Source: Streptomyces sp. SA15 (lineage in GTDB: Bacteria; Actinomycetota; Actinomycetes; Streptomycetales; Streptomycetaceae). Taken from it: DNA of 64,000 nt. A program made the position numbers and the translations under genes. This document shows, piece by piece, positions 17,094 to 25,905 of the stretch. Location: assembly GCF_002291145.1 (NCBI RefSeq), contig NZ_NTGE01000133.1:1-64000 (forward strand). Direction: 5' to 3'. The notes under the pieces were generated by a model, which worked only from the letters and a program-made list of their open reading frames with translations, had not been told where the DNA came from and did not search any database. Position 1 is the first letter of the stretch. Each line of letters opens with the position of its first letter.

Positions 17094-17390
17094 ATGGCGT
17101 TGACCGCGCGCATGGTGAAGCGCATCGCCCAGGACTTCTCCGGGCGGCACGGCCAGGTCGTGGAGGGGCTCCTCGCCGAGCTCGTGCACCACCTCACCGA
17201 GATGGGCGAGAGGGAGGACAAGGAGCGCATCGCCGCCGCCACGCTGCTGTGCGGCCGGGGAAGGCTGGACCGCCTTCTCGACGCGGTACAGCTGGCCAAG
17301 GAGGACTGGCGGGACGTGCTGGTGGGCGCGGGGCTGGCGGACGCGGACTGGAGTGAGCGCCTGGAGGCAGAGCTCGGCCCGGCTGCGTGA
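17094..17390 (+). CDS. Small conserved hypothetical protein
   Basis: 98 residues (MALTARMVKRIAQDF...). The ATG at 17094 has AAGGAG 5 nt upstream; a GTG at 17088 would overlap that site and is less likely. The sequence is soluble, mostly helical and mixed charged (HLTEMGEREDKERIAAATLL), ending about 150 nt before the GH43 start. No motif or known domain is recognised. It ends 40 nt before the -35 of the second arabinan operon and so is probably transcribed separately. Confidence 0.6.
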   Translation: MALTARMVKRIAQDFSGRHGQVVEGLLAELVHHLTEMGEREDKERIAAATLLCGRGRLDRLLDAVQLAKEDWRDVLVGAGLADADWSERLEAELGPAA

Positions 17391-17430
17391 AGTTTTCCGG
17401 GCGCGTGGAGAGTTGAGGCTGCGCGGGCCA

Positions 17431-17498
17431 TTGACGCGCAAGGGGTTCGATTCTACGGTCCCGTCCGAACAGGCGATCACTGTTCGAAATCACGGACA
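17431..17498 (+). promoter_or_regulatory. Promoter and operator of the second arabinan operon
   Basis: -35 TTGACG (17431-17436), 17-bp spacer, -10 TACGGT (17454-17459). The surrounding bases (CCATTGACG, TTCGATT before the -10, CCCGT after it) match the promoter at 5798-5826. Downstream boxes are GTCCGAAC (17463-17470) and TGTTCGAAATCACGGACA (17481-17498). Confidence 0.75.
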
Positions 17499-17541
17499 TA
17501 TCGCGGACCCTCAGACCCCCACACCTGCAAGGAGCGTCAGC

Positions 17542-18516
17542 GTGAGCCGCACCTCCCGCAGAACCGCCCTGCTCGCCGTCCCCGCCGCCGTCCTGCTCGC
17601 CCTCGTCCCGAGCTCGGCGTCCGCGTACCCCAACCCCGGCCGGGTCACCGGCGACATCGTCACCCACGACCCGACGATGATCCGCACCTCGTCCGGCCAG
17701 TACCTGCTCTACGCCACGGGCGGCGGCATCGCCAGTAAGACCTCCAGCGACCGCACCGCTTTCAGGAACGGCAGCGACGCCTTCTCCAGCAGGCCGAGCT
17801 GGTGGCGGAACTACTCCTCCGTCCCGGAGGCCTGGGCGCCCGACATCTCGTACCACGGCGGCAGGTACCTGATGTACTACTCCGTCTCGAAGTTCGGCTC
17901 GAACACCTCCGCCATCGGTCTCGCCACCTCCAGCACCGGGCAGCCGGGCAGCTGGACCGACCAGGGCACCGTCTACACGTCGAGCTCGTCCAGCGACTAC
18001 AACGCCATCGACCCGAACCTCTTCGTCGACAGCGACGGCAAGTGGTGGCTGTCGTTCGGGAGCTGGTGGACCGGGATCAAGATGATCCAGATCAATCCGT
18101 CCACCGGGAAGCAGCTCTCGAGCAACACCACCCGGTACTCCCTCGCCTCCCGCCCGACCGGAACCAAGGCCGTCGAAGCGCCCTACATCGTCAAACGAGG
18201 CAGCTACTACTACCTCTTCGCCTCCTACGACACCTGCTGCAACGGCACCAGTTCGACGTACAAGGTGAAGGTGGGCCGGGCCACCAGCGTCACCGGGCCG
18301 TACCGCGACAAGAACGGCGTCTCGATGATGAACAACGGCGGGACGCCCGTCCTGGAGTCCCACGGCAGCGTCATCGGCCCCGGCGGGCAGTCGATCATGA
18401 ACGACGCCGACGGCGACCTGATCGTCTACCACTACTACGACGGCAACGACAACGGCACGCCCAAGCTGGGCATCAACCTTCTGAACTGGAGCAGCGGATG
18501 GCCCGTCGCCTACTGA
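17542..18516 (+). CDS. Secreted GH43 arabinan endo-1,5-alpha-L-arabinosidase
   Basis: 324 residues from a GTG at 17542 with CAAGGAG 7 nt upstream. Signal peptide at about 1-28 (ending SSASA), then a GH43 propeller with Asp43 (THDPTM), Asp157 (NAIDPN) and Glu212 (VEAPYIV) as the catalytic carboxylates. It is predicted to cut the alpha-1,5-arabinan backbone outside the cell. It is a paralogue of the enzyme at 9078 with the same domain length and the same FASYDxCC signature. It overlaps the next gene by 19 nt, so the two secreted enzymes are translationally coupled. Confidence 0.9.
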   Translation: MSRTSRRTALLAVPAAVLLALVPSSASAYPNPGRVTGDIVTHDPTMIRTSSGQYLLYATGGGIASKTSSDRTAFRNGSDAFSSRPSWWRNYSSVPEAWAPDISYHGGRYLMYYSVSKFGSNTSAIGLATSSTGQPGSWTDQGTVYTSSSSSDYNAIDPNLFVDSDGKWWLSFGSWWTGIKMIQINPSTGKQLSSNTTRYSLASRPTGTKAVEAPYIVKRGSYYYLFASYDTCCNGTSSTYKVKVGRATSVTGPYRDKNGVSMMNNGGTPVLESHGSVIGPGGQSIMNDADGDLIVYHYYDGNDNGTPKLGINLLNWSSGWPVAY

Positions 18517-19931
18517 CCCTGCTGGCCGCGCTGCTCCTCGCCCTGTCGCTCGGACAGCCCTCCGCGAGCGCGGCCTCCTTCTCCAACCCGGTCAAGGCGC
18601 AGAAGGGCGCCGACCCCTGGATCTCGTACCACAACGGCAACTACTACATGGTGTCGACGAGTTGGACCGACGTCATCACCATGCGCAAGTCCACCACCCT
18701 CGCCGGGCTCAACACGGCCCCCAGCGTGCAGGTGTGGAAGGGCGACGCGGCGAACCGCTGCTGCAACATCTGGGCGCCGGAGCTGCATTTCCTCAACGGC
18801 CGCTGGTACCTGTACTACGTCGCCGGACAGAACGTCTCCGACTACAACCCGACGCAGCGCACCCACGTACTGGAGAGCGCGGGCTCCGATCCCATGGGGC
18901 CGTACACCTACAGGAACCAGCTCAACTCCGCCTGGATGCTGGACCCGACGGTCGCCACCATCAACGGCCAGCTGTACCTGTTCGGCAGCGCGAGCGGTGG
19001 GACGCAGAACCTCGTCGCCGCCCGGATGTCGAACCCCTACACCCTCGCCACCGGCTTCTCCACCATCTCCCGGCCGACCAACTCCTGGGAGACGTCCGGC
19101 GGCACGGTGAACGAAGGCCCGGAGATCCTCCAACGGGGAGGCAGGACCTTCCTCATCTACTCCGCCAGCGGATGCTGGACCCCCGACTACAAACTCGGCC
19201 AGCTGACCCTGACAGGCTCCGACCCCCTCTCCGCATCCTCCTGGACGAAGAAGTCGACGCCCGTCTTCCAGCGGAACGACGCGAACGGCGTCTACGGGCC
19301 CGGCCACCACGGCCACTTCAAGTCGCCCGACGGCACCGAGGACTGGATCGTCTACCACGCCAACGACTCCTCCTCCGACGGCTGCGACAACGGCCGCACG
19401 GCCCGAGCGCAGAAGCTCACCTGGAACTCCGACGGCACACCGAATTTCGGTACGCCTGTCCGGCTCGGGGCGAGCATGACCGGTCCGTCGGGTGAGCCGT
19501 CGGCCGCCTCGACGACGTACACGATCACGAACCGCAACAGCGGCAAGTGCCTCGACGTCGCCGGAAGTTCGACGGCGGACGGGGCCAACGTCCAGCAGTA
19601 CACCTGCAGCGGCGGCAACAACCAGAGGTGGCGGATCGAGGACCAGGGGGACGACACCAGCCGCCTGGTGAACGTGGCCACCGGCAAGGTCCTGGACACC
19701 GCCGACTGCTCGTCCGCCGACGGCGCCGATCTGAGGCAGTGGTCGTGGCTGAACAACACCTGCCAGCGGTTCCGGTTCCTCGCCACCGACGGCGGCTACG
19801 TCCGGATCGTCAACCAGGCCACGGGCAAGGTCGCGGATGTCGCGAACTGCTCAACGGCGGACGCGGCAGATGTACGCCAGTGGACGTGGCTGAACAACAA
19901 CTGCCAACAGTGGCGCCTAAACCCGGTTTAG
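18498..19931 (+). CDS. Secreted GH43 alpha-L-arabinofuranosidase with ricin-type CBM13
   Basis: 477 residues. Signal peptide 1-26 (ending PSASA), GH43 propeller about 28-328, ricin-type beta-trefoil (CBM13) about 341-477. GH43 carboxylates are Asp39 (GADPW), Asp149 (WMLDPTV) and Glu206 (NEGPEI). The trefoil shows the three QxW-type repeats (NNQRWRIED, TCQRFRFL, NCQQWRLN). Probably an exo- or debranching arabinofuranosidase held on the polysaccharide by the CBM. Known Streptomyces exo-arabinofuranosidases of this GH43 type often carry CBM42 instead, so the CBM13 combination is a variant. The ATG at 18498 lies inside the previous gene. The dispersed repeat starts right after the stop. Confidence 0.87.
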   Translation: MARRLLTLLAALLLALSLGQPSASAASFSNPVKAQKGADPWISYHNGNYYMVSTSWTDVITMRKSTTLAGLNTAPSVQVWKGDAANRCCNIWAPELHFLNGRWYLYYVAGQNVSDYNPTQRTHVLESAGSDPMGPYTYRNQLNSAWMLDPTVATINGQLYLFGSASGGTQNLVAARMSNPYTLATGFSTISRPTNSWETSGGTVNEGPEILQRGGRTFLIYSASGCWTPDYKLGQLTLTGSDPLSASSWTKKSTPVFQRNDANGVYGPGHHGHFKSPDGTEDWIVYHANDSSSDGCDNGRTARAQKLTWNSDGTPNFGTPVRLGASMTGPSGEPSAASTTYTITNRNSGKCLDVAGSSTADGANVQQYTCSGGNNQRWRIEDQGDDTSRLVNVATGKVLDTADCSSADGADLRQWSWLNNTCQRFRFLATDGGYVRIVNQATGKVADVANCSTADAADVRQWTWLNNNCQQWRLNPV

Positions 19932-19932
19932 T

Positions 19933-20000
19933 ACAGCTAACCCAGGGGCGCGGGGAACTGCGCGACCAGCCACAACGGGTCCGCAGTCGCCCGCACACAG
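19933..20000. repeat. Streptomyces dispersed intergenic repeat
   Basis: GGGGCGCGGGGAACTGCGCGACCAGCC followed by GGGTCCGCAGTCGCCCG, related to the block at 10047-10120. It fills the gap between the plus-strand CBM13 gene and the end of the minus-strand aminotransferase gene, where a bidirectional terminator would be expected. Confidence 0.6.
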
Positions 20001-20026
20001 CACCACTTACGGCGAATAGGCGTCTG

Positions 20027-21697
20027 TCACCCGGCCTGCCCCATCCCCGCAGCGTTAGGCCAACTCTGCGCATTGGGCCACCCGGTCGCCGGAGCCGTCT
20101 GAAGATCCGCCGCAGCGGCCGGGCCGGTCATGCCGCGGACCTGGGCCGCGGTGAGCCCGCCCCGGGCGGGGACGCCGGGCGGCGTCGGGCCGCCCATCGG
20201 GCCCGGCGCCTGGGCCGCAGCCGGCACCGGAGTCGGCATCGGGGCCGGCATGGGCGCAGGCATGGGCGCCGGCGCCGGTACCGGAGTCGGTGCCTGCATC
20301 GGAGTCGGCGCCTGCATCGGAGTCGGCGCCTGCATCGGAGTCGGTGCAGGGGCCGGGAAGCCCACCGCCTGCGCCCCCGCCTGAGCCGCCGCAGGCATTG
20401 GCATCGGCATGCCGGTCCCGGCGGCCGGGGCGGCTGCGATCCCCTGCCCGCCGGAACCCATGGCCTGAGCGGCAAGGCCCTGCATGCCGGAGCCGTTGGT
20501 GGAACTGACCAACCGGTCAACTGCCGCCGTACCCGAGCTGTAGCTGGTCCCTGTAGCCAGCTCGGGCACGGCGGCTCCCCTCCTGGTCCCGTAGAGCACC
20601 TGTTCCAGGCCGGACACCAGGCGACGCACGTCCACCTGGGGGCGCACCACGAGTCGCAGGAAGCGGCTGGAGGAGCCGATCTTGTTGCCGCACTCGCGGA
20701 CCAGGATCCGGTGCTCGGTGAGCATCCGGTCCCGGACCACGGTGCCTTCGGCGCCCACGGGGAGGCGCACGAAGAGGAAATTGCCCTGGGACGGGTACAC
20801 CGTCAGACCAGGCAGCGCGGCCAGCTGGCCGGCCATGTCCAGCCGGTCCCGTCGCACCTGCTGGAGGCTCTGCGCGTACTCGGCGCCGTGCTCCTTGAGC
20901 ATGAACACCACGTGCTCCGCGAAGGAGTTGAGGTTCCACTTGGGGAGCATCGACCGCACCCGTCCCGCGAGCGCCGGGTTGGCGACCAGGTAGCCGAAAC
21001 GTATGCCGTGCAGACCGAAGTTCTTGCCGAGGCTGCGCAGAACGATGACGTTGGGCCGCAGCATCGCCTCCTGCACGACGCTCGGCTCGGCCTCGGCGTC
21101 CGCGAACTCCAGGAACGACTCGTCGATCACCACCAGGTCCAGGTCGGCCATCGCGTCCATGAACTGCACGATCGCGTGCTTGTGCAGAAAGCCGCCGTCG
21201 GGGTTGTTCGGGTTGCAGATCACGGCGACCCGGGTGCCGCGGGCGCGGATGAACTCGGCGTACTGCGCCAGGTCCAGGGCGAAGCCGCTGGACTCCTGGA
21301 GCGGGAACATGTCGACCCGCTTGCCGGTCTCCATCGGCTGGTCGGTCCAGCGGCCGAAGGTGGGGACGGGGATGGCGAGGGACTCGCGGACCAGCAAGTG
21401 GTCGATCCAGGTGATGAGTTCCGTCGAGCCGTTACCCATCGCCACGCACTGCGGGGGAAGCTGGAGCAGGCTGCACAGCTCGGCCGTGATGGTGTCGGCG
21501 CTGCTCGGGTAGTACGTGATGATGTCGCGAAGGCGGCCCGCCATCTCGTCGAACATGGCGGGCGTGGGGAAGTACGGGTTGCAGGGAATGCAGAAGTCGA
21601 CCGGACCGGCTCCTTCGCCGCCCTCCCGCGTCAGCGCCGCCATCGACGGGCTGTGCGCCGCGGTGCTGCGGAACAGCGAGGTGACGTTGTCAGCCAA
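20027..21697 (-). CDS. PLP aminotransferase (HisC-like) with Pro-rich C-terminal extension
   Basis: 556 residues from a TTG at 21697 that has GGAGG 5 nt upstream. Residues about 30-375 are a class I/II fold-type I aminotransferase of histidinol-phosphate type: CNPNNPDGG, VVIDESFLEFAD and the PLP lysine in RSLGKNFGLHGIRFGY. After about residue 390 comes a 165-residue low-complexity tail of Ala, Pro, Met, Gln and Gly, including three APTPMQ units coded by an 18-bp tandem repeat (about 20285-20340). The substrate is unknown; HisC, threonine-phosphate decarboxylase or another amino-acid role are all possible. It follows the sugar operon in the same orientation, 162 bp after the epimerase. Confidence 0.8.
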   Translation of the reverse strand: MADNVTSLFRSTAAHSPSMAALTREGGEGAGPVDFCIPCNPYFPTPAMFDEMAGRLRDIITYYPSSADTITAELCSLLQLPPQCVAMGNGSTELITWIDHLLVRESLAIPVPTFGRWTDQPMETGKRVDMFPLQESSGFALDLAQYAEFIRARGTRVAVICNPNNPDGGFLHKHAIVQFMDAMADLDLVVIDESFLEFADAEAEPSVVQEAMLRPNVIVLRSLGKNFGLHGIRFGYLVANPALAGRVRSMLPKWNLNSFAEHVVFMLKEHGAEYAQSLQQVRRDRLDMAGQLAALPGLTVYPSQGNFLFVRLPVGAEGTVVRDRMLTEHRILVRECGNKIGSSSRFLRLVVRPQVDVRRLVSGLEQVLYGTRRGAAVPELATGTSYSSGTAAVDRLVSSTNGSGMQGLAAQAMGSGGQGIAAAPAAGTGMPMPMPAAAQAGAQAVGFPAPAPTPMQAPTPMQAPTPMQAPTPVPAPAPMPAPMPAPMPTPVPAAAQAPGPMGGPTPPGVPARGGLTAAQVRGMTGPAAAADLQTAPATGWPNAQSWPNAAGMGQAG

Positions 21698-21859
21698 AGG
21701 AGCCTCCGTATGGGGCGGGCTCGGCGGGGACGACCGGGCCCGTCGTCTTGGGTGGCCCGCGCGGGGGAGCACGGGCCGCCCTTACATACGGAGGCTGGGG
21801 TGGCGCTGTTCAGCCGCTGAGAGATCGGTGAGAACTTGTGTGCCACCTGTGAAGACGGG

Positions 21860-23008
21860 TCAGCAGTCGAACGAGTGCACTGTCGTCGTCCGGTACGTCT
21901 GCCCCGGCTTCAGCACGGTCGACGGGAACGACGCGTGGTTCGGCGAGTCCGGGAAGTGCTGCGTCTCCAGGCACAGGGCGTCGCCCTGACGGTAGGTGCG
22001 GCCGCCGGGGCCGGTCAGGGTGCCGTCGAGGAAGTTGCCCGAGTAGAACTGCAGGCCCGGCTCGTTGGTGGCCATCTTCAGGGTGCGGCCGGAGGACGGG
22101 TCGCGGAGTGTGGCGATGTGCGCCGGCTGGGCCGTGATGCCCTTGTCCAGGACCCAGTTGTGGTCGAAGCCCTTGGCGGTGATCAGCTGCGGGTGCGCGG
22201 CGCGGATGTCCCGGCCGATCGGCTTGGCCTTGCGGAAGTCGAAGGGGGTGCCGGAGACCTTCGCCAGTTCGCCGGTCGGGATCAGACCCGAGTCGGTGGG
22301 CGTGTAGCGGGAGGCGGCGATCTGGAGCTCGTGGTCCTCGATCGTGCCGCTGCCCTCGCCGGCGAGGTTCCAGTAGACGTGGCTGGTGAGGTTGACGACC
22401 GTGGTCTTGTCGGTCGTGGCCTCGTAGTCGATGCGCCAGTCGCCGTGCTTGGTGAGGGTGTAGGTGACCTTCACCTTGAGCGTGCCCGGGTAGCCCATCT
22501 CGCCGTCGACGGACGTGTAGTACAGGTACAGGCCGACGTCCGCGCCCTTGGTGAACGGCTCGATGTCCCACACGCGCTTGTCGAAGCCCTGGGCGCCGCC
22601 GTGCAGGCTGTTGGCGCCGTCGTTGACGTTCACCTGGTACTTCTTGCCGTCCAGGGTGAACTGGCCCTTGCCGATGCGGTTGCCGTACCGGCCGATCAGG
22701 GCGCCGAAGTACGGGCTGGAGGCGACGTAGTCCTCGATGTTGTCGAAGCCCAGCGACACGTTCTTGTACCGGCCGTGCCGGTCGGGGATCTCCAGGGACT
22801 GGACTATGCCGCCGTAGGTGAGGACCTTCATGCGGGTCCCGCCGTTCTCCAGCGCCCAGCTGTAGATCTTCGTGCCGTCGGCGAGCTTGCCGAAGAGCGA
22901 CTTCACCGGCTTCCTGCCTCCCGTGGCGTGGGCCGTGCCACCGACGGTGGCGGCGGTGATGCCGGCGGCTGCGGCCCCGGCGATGACGGTACGTCTGCTC
23001 AGTTCCAT
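21860..23008 (-). CDS. Secreted aldose 1-epimerase (mutarotase)
   Basis: 382 residues from the ATG at 23008 (AGGAG 7 nt upstream). The N-terminus LSRRTVIAGAAAAG is a Tat signal, so it acts outside the cytoplasm. GalM signatures are NSLHGG (near 118), SHVYWNL (His near 200), GFDHNW (near 270) and LETQHFPDSPN (catalytic Glu near 345). It interconverts the alpha and beta anomers of a free aldose, which could match the anomer to the importer or dehydrogenase next to it. It follows the MmsB gene; a strong hairpin at 23036-23059 lies between them, so it may be expressed at lower level. A second, cytoplasmic homologue is at 50306. Confidence 0.9.
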   Translation of the reverse strand: MELSRRTVIAGAAAAGITAATVGGTAHATGGRKPVKSLFGKLADGTKIYSWALENGGTRMKVLTYGGIVQSLEIPDRHGRYKNVSLGFDNIEDYVASSPYFGALIGRYGNRIGKGQFTLDGKKYQVNVNDGANSLHGGAQGFDKRVWDIEPFTKGADVGLYLYYTSVDGEMGYPGTLKVKVTYTLTKHGDWRIDYEATTDKTTVVNLTSHVYWNLAGEGSGTIEDHELQIAASRYTPTDSGLIPTGELAKVSGTPFDFRKAKPIGRDIRAAHPQLITAKGFDHNWVLDKGITAQPAHIATLRDPSSGRTLKMATNEPGLQFYSGNFLDGTLTGPGGRTYRQGDALCLETQHFPDSPNHASFPSTVLKPGQTYRTTTVHSFDC

Positions 23009-23035
23009 GTGCGGCTCCTGCAATGGAGAGAGAAA

Positions 23036-23059
23036 GGGCCCCGCCTTCTGGCGGGGCCC
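23036..23059 (-). terminator. Hairpin between mmsB and the epimerase gene
   Basis: GGGCCCCGCC, loop TTCT, GGCGGGGCCC: a perfect 10-bp stem 7 nt after the permease stop. It would end or attenuate transcription before the epimerase gene. Confidence 0.75.
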
Positions 23060-23066
23060 CAGTTCG

Positions 23067-24311
23067 TTACGAACCGACCTTGCGCTTGTTCCACACGTCG
23101 AATCCGACCGCCGCCAGGAGCACCAGGCCCTTGATGACCTGCTGCCAGTCGGTGCCGATGCCGACGAGGTTCATACCGTTGTTCAGCACGCCCAGGACCA
23201 CACCACCGATGATCGCGCCGAGGACGGTACCGACGCCGCCGCTCATCGACGCGCCGCCGATGTACGCGGCCGCGATCGCCTCCAGTTCGAAGTTGAGGCC
23301 GGCCTTGGGCGAGGCCGCGTTGAAGCGGGCGGCGAAGACCAGACCCGCCAGGGCCGCGAGCATGCCCATGTTCAGGAAGAGCAGGAAGGTGACCTTCTTG
23401 TCCTTCACGCCCGACAGCTTGGCCGCGGCCAGGTTGCCGCCGATCGCGTAGACGTGACGGCCGATGATCGCGTTGCGCATCACATAGCCGAAGCCGACGA
23501 CCAGCACACCGAGGAGCAGCAGCACGATCGGGGTGCCCTTGTAGCTGGCGAGCAGCAGCGTGACCACGAGGACGGCGCAGACCAGCGCGACCAGCTTCAG
23601 CACGAAGAGCTTGGTGGGCGGCACCTCCAGCGAGAACTCCTGCTGCCGCTTGCGGTCACGGACCTCCTGGAGCACCACGAACGCGAGCACGGCGAAGCCC
23701 AGCAGCAGCGTCAGGTTGTGGTAATTGGTGTCCGGACCCACTTCAGGCAGGAAGCCGTTGGAGACCTTCTGCAGACCCTCCGGGAACGGGCCGAGCGTCT
23801 GTCCCTCCAGGAAGATCTCGGTCAGACCGCGGAAGACCAGCATGCCGGCGAGGGTCACGATGAACGACGGAATGCCGAGATAGGCGATGAAGAACCCTTG
23901 TGCGGCACCCCCGGCCGCGCCGATGGCCAGGCACAGCACCACGGCGAGGACCCAGGGTATGTCGTTCTTGACCATGAACACGGCGGCTATCGAGCCGACG
24001 AACGCTGTCAACGAGCCGACCGACAGGTCGATGTGGCCCGCGATGATGATCAGCATCATGCCGATCGCGAGGATCAGGATGTAGCTGTTCTGCAGGACCA
24101 GGTTCGAGACGTTGCGCGGAAGCAGCAGGTCGCCGTCGGTCCACACGGCGAACAGCGCCACGATCAGGCCGAGGGCGATCAGCATGCCGTACTGCCGCAT
24201 GTTGCGGCGCATGCCGTCCAGCACCAGCTGGAGCAGGCCGTCGCCCGCGGCCGAACCGCCCTTGCCGGGCGGCGCCGGGGCCGGCGTCTTGGCGGTCACA
24301 TCCGTGCTCAT
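23067..24311 (-). CDS. mmsB: Monosaccharide ABC importer permease (MmsB/GguB type)
   Basis: 414 residues with about ten hydrophobic segments (for example MLIALGLIVALFAVW, ILILAIGMMLIIIAGHIDLSVGS, FIVTLAGMLVFRGL). The motif GHIDLSVGSLTAFVG is typical of RbsC/XylH/MmsB permeases of class-2 sugar importers. Genes mmsA and mmsB overlap by ATGA. With the ChvE-type receptor it should import a monosaccharide such as L-arabinose, galactose or xylose. Membrane protein. Confidence 0.9.
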   Translation of the reverse strand: MSTDVTAKTPAPAPPGKGGSAAGDGLLQLVLDGMRRNMRQYGMLIALGLIVALFAVWTDGDLLLPRNVSNLVLQNSYILILAIGMMLIIIAGHIDLSVGSLTAFVGSIAAVFMVKNDIPWVLAVVLCLAIGAAGGAAQGFFIAYLGIPSFIVTLAGMLVFRGLTEIFLEGQTLGPFPEGLQKVSNGFLPEVGPDTNYHNLTLLLGFAVLAFVVLQEVRDRKRQQEFSLEVPPTKLFVLKLVALVCAVLVVTLLLASYKGTPIVLLLLGVLVVGFGYVMRNAIIGRHVYAIGGNLAAAKLSGVKDKKVTFLLFLNMGMLAALAGLVFAARFNAASPKAGLNFELEAIAAAYIGGASMSGGVGTVLGAIIGGVVLGVLNNGMNLVGIGTDWQQVIKGLVLLAAVGFDVWNKRKVGS

Positions 24312-25858
24312 CGGGTTACCTCTTTGTCCTTCGTCATCTGACGCATCAGCGATTCCTGTGAGGCCTCGGCCCGCGAGAACTCACCGGTCAGCCGTCCGGC
24401 GGCCATCGTGTAGATGCGGTCGCACATACCGAGCAGCTCCGGCAGCTCGGAGGAGATGAAGACGACCGCCTTGCCGTCGGCCGCCAGCTGGTCGATGACC
24501 GTGTAGATCTCGTACTTGGCGCCGACGTCGATCCCGCGTGTCGGCTCGTCCAGGATCAGCACCTCGGGACCCGAGAAGATCCACTTGCTGAGGACGACCT
24601 TCTGCTGGTTGCCGCCGGACAGCTTGCCCACCGGCTCGAAGACGGTCGGGGCCTTGATGTTCATCGACTTGCGGAAGCTCTCGGCGACCTGCCGTTCCTC
24701 GTGCTCGTCGACGACACCGCGCTTGGCGACTTTCCCCAGGGCGCTGAGTGAGATGTTCCGGTTGATGGTGTCGATGAGGTTGAGGCCGTAGTGCTTGCGG
24801 TCCTCGGTGACGTACGCGATGCCGTGCTTGACCGCCTCGGAGACGGTCTTCGTACGGATCTCCTTGCCGTCCCTGAGGACCGTGCCGCCCGCGTACCGGC
24901 CGTAGGAACGGCCGAAGACGCTCATCGCGAGCTCGGTGCGCCCGGCCCCCATGAGGCCCGCGATGCCGACGATCTCGCCGCGCCGCACCTGGATGGACAC
25001 GTCGTCGACGACCTTGCGCTGCTGGTCGATCGGGTGGTTCACGGTCCAGCCCCGGATCTCCAGGGCGGGCGCGGTGCCCTCCTCCGGCTGGTGCGGCGTC
25101 CGCTCCGGGAAGCGGTTCTCCAGGTCGCGGCCGACCATCCCGCTGATGATCCGGTCCTCGGTGGTCTCCGGGGCCTTCACGTCCAGCGTCTCGATGGTGC
25201 GGCCGTCCCGCAGGATCGTCACCGAGTCGGCGACCTTGCGGATCTCGTTGAGCTTGTGGGAGATGATGATCGAGGTGATGCCCTGCTTCTTCAGCTCCAG
25301 GATGAGATCCAGGAGCTTGCCGCTGTCCTCGTCGTTCAGCGCGGCGGTCGGCTCATCCAGGATGAGCAGCTTCACCTTCTTCGACAGCGCCTTCGCGATC
25401 TCCACGAGCTGCTGCTTGCCCACGCCGATGTCGGCGACGCGGGTGTCCGGGTGGTCGGTCAGACCGACCCGGCGCAGTAGTTCGGTGGCGTGCCGCAGCG
25501 TCTCGGTCCAGCTGATGATGCCCCGCGTGGCGTGCTCGTTGCCGAGGAAGATGTTCTCCGCGATGGAGAGGAAGGGCACCAGGGCCAGCTCCTGGTGAAT
25601 GATCACGATGCCGTGATGCTCACTGGCCCTGATGTCCTTGAACTCGCAGACCTCTCCCTCGAAGAGGATCTCGCCCTCGTACGTGCCGTGCGGGTGGAGG
25701 CCGGAGAGGACCTTCATCAAGGTCGACTTGCCGGCGCCGTTCTCCCCGCAGATGGCGTGGACCTCGCCCTGCTGGACGGTCAGTGTGACGTCCGACAGCG
25801 CCTTGACGCCGGGAAAGGTCTTGACGATCGAGCGCATTTCCAGGACGGGTCCCGCCAT
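24308..25858 (-). CDS. mmsA: Monosaccharide ABC importer ATPase (MmsA/GguA type)
   Basis: 516 residues with two fused ATPase halves, as in RbsA, XylG and MmsA. First half: Walker A GENGAGKST near residue 35, Walker B LLILDEPTAAL. Second half: a degenerate Walker A (GLMGAGRTEL), signature LSGGNQQK, Walker B VLILDEPTRGIDVG. The ATG at 25858 has GGAAGG 8 nt upstream; an ATG 15 nt earlier has no site. It powers the MmsB channel. Unlike the arabinan importer at 5903-9056, this system brings its own ATPase. Confidence 0.92.
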   Translation of the reverse strand: MAGPVLEMRSIVKTFPGVKALSDVTLTVQQGEVHAICGENGAGKSTLMKVLSGLHPHGTYEGEILFEGEVCEFKDIRASEHHGIVIIHQELALVPFLSIAENIFLGNEHATRGIISWTETLRHATELLRRVGLTDHPDTRVADIGVGKQQLVEIAKALSKKVKLLILDEPTAALNDEDSGKLLDLILELKKQGITSIIISHKLNEIRKVADSVTILRDGRTIETLDVKAPETTEDRIISGMVGRDLENRFPERTPHQPEEGTAPALEIRGWTVNHPIDQQRKVVDDVSIQVRRGEIVGIAGLMGAGRTELAMSVFGRSYGRYAGGTVLRDGKEIRTKTVSEAVKHGIAYVTEDRKHYGLNLIDTINRNISLSALGKVAKRGVVDEHEERQVAESFRKSMNIKAPTVFEPVGKLSGGNQQKVVLSKWIFSGPEVLILDEPTRGIDVGAKYEIYTVIDQLAADGKAVVFISSELPELLGMCDRIYTMAAGRLTGEFSRAEASQESLMRQMTKDKEVTR

Positions 25859-25905
25859 GGTCGTGCCTTCCAATCAGTGGTGAATCGTCGGTCGGGCGGC
25901 GGCGG

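Noticed and set aside
20280..20345. Short spaced repeats that could suggest a CRISPR array
   Set aside because: The 18-bp units are directly adjacent, code for APTPMQ in frame and have no spacers, so they are a coding tandem repeat. No CRISPR array or cas gene was seen in the window.
22872..24341. 489-codon plus-strand open frame opposite the mmsB permease
   Set aside because: Gln/His/Asp-rich translation with no fold; exact mirror of a well-supported membrane protein.
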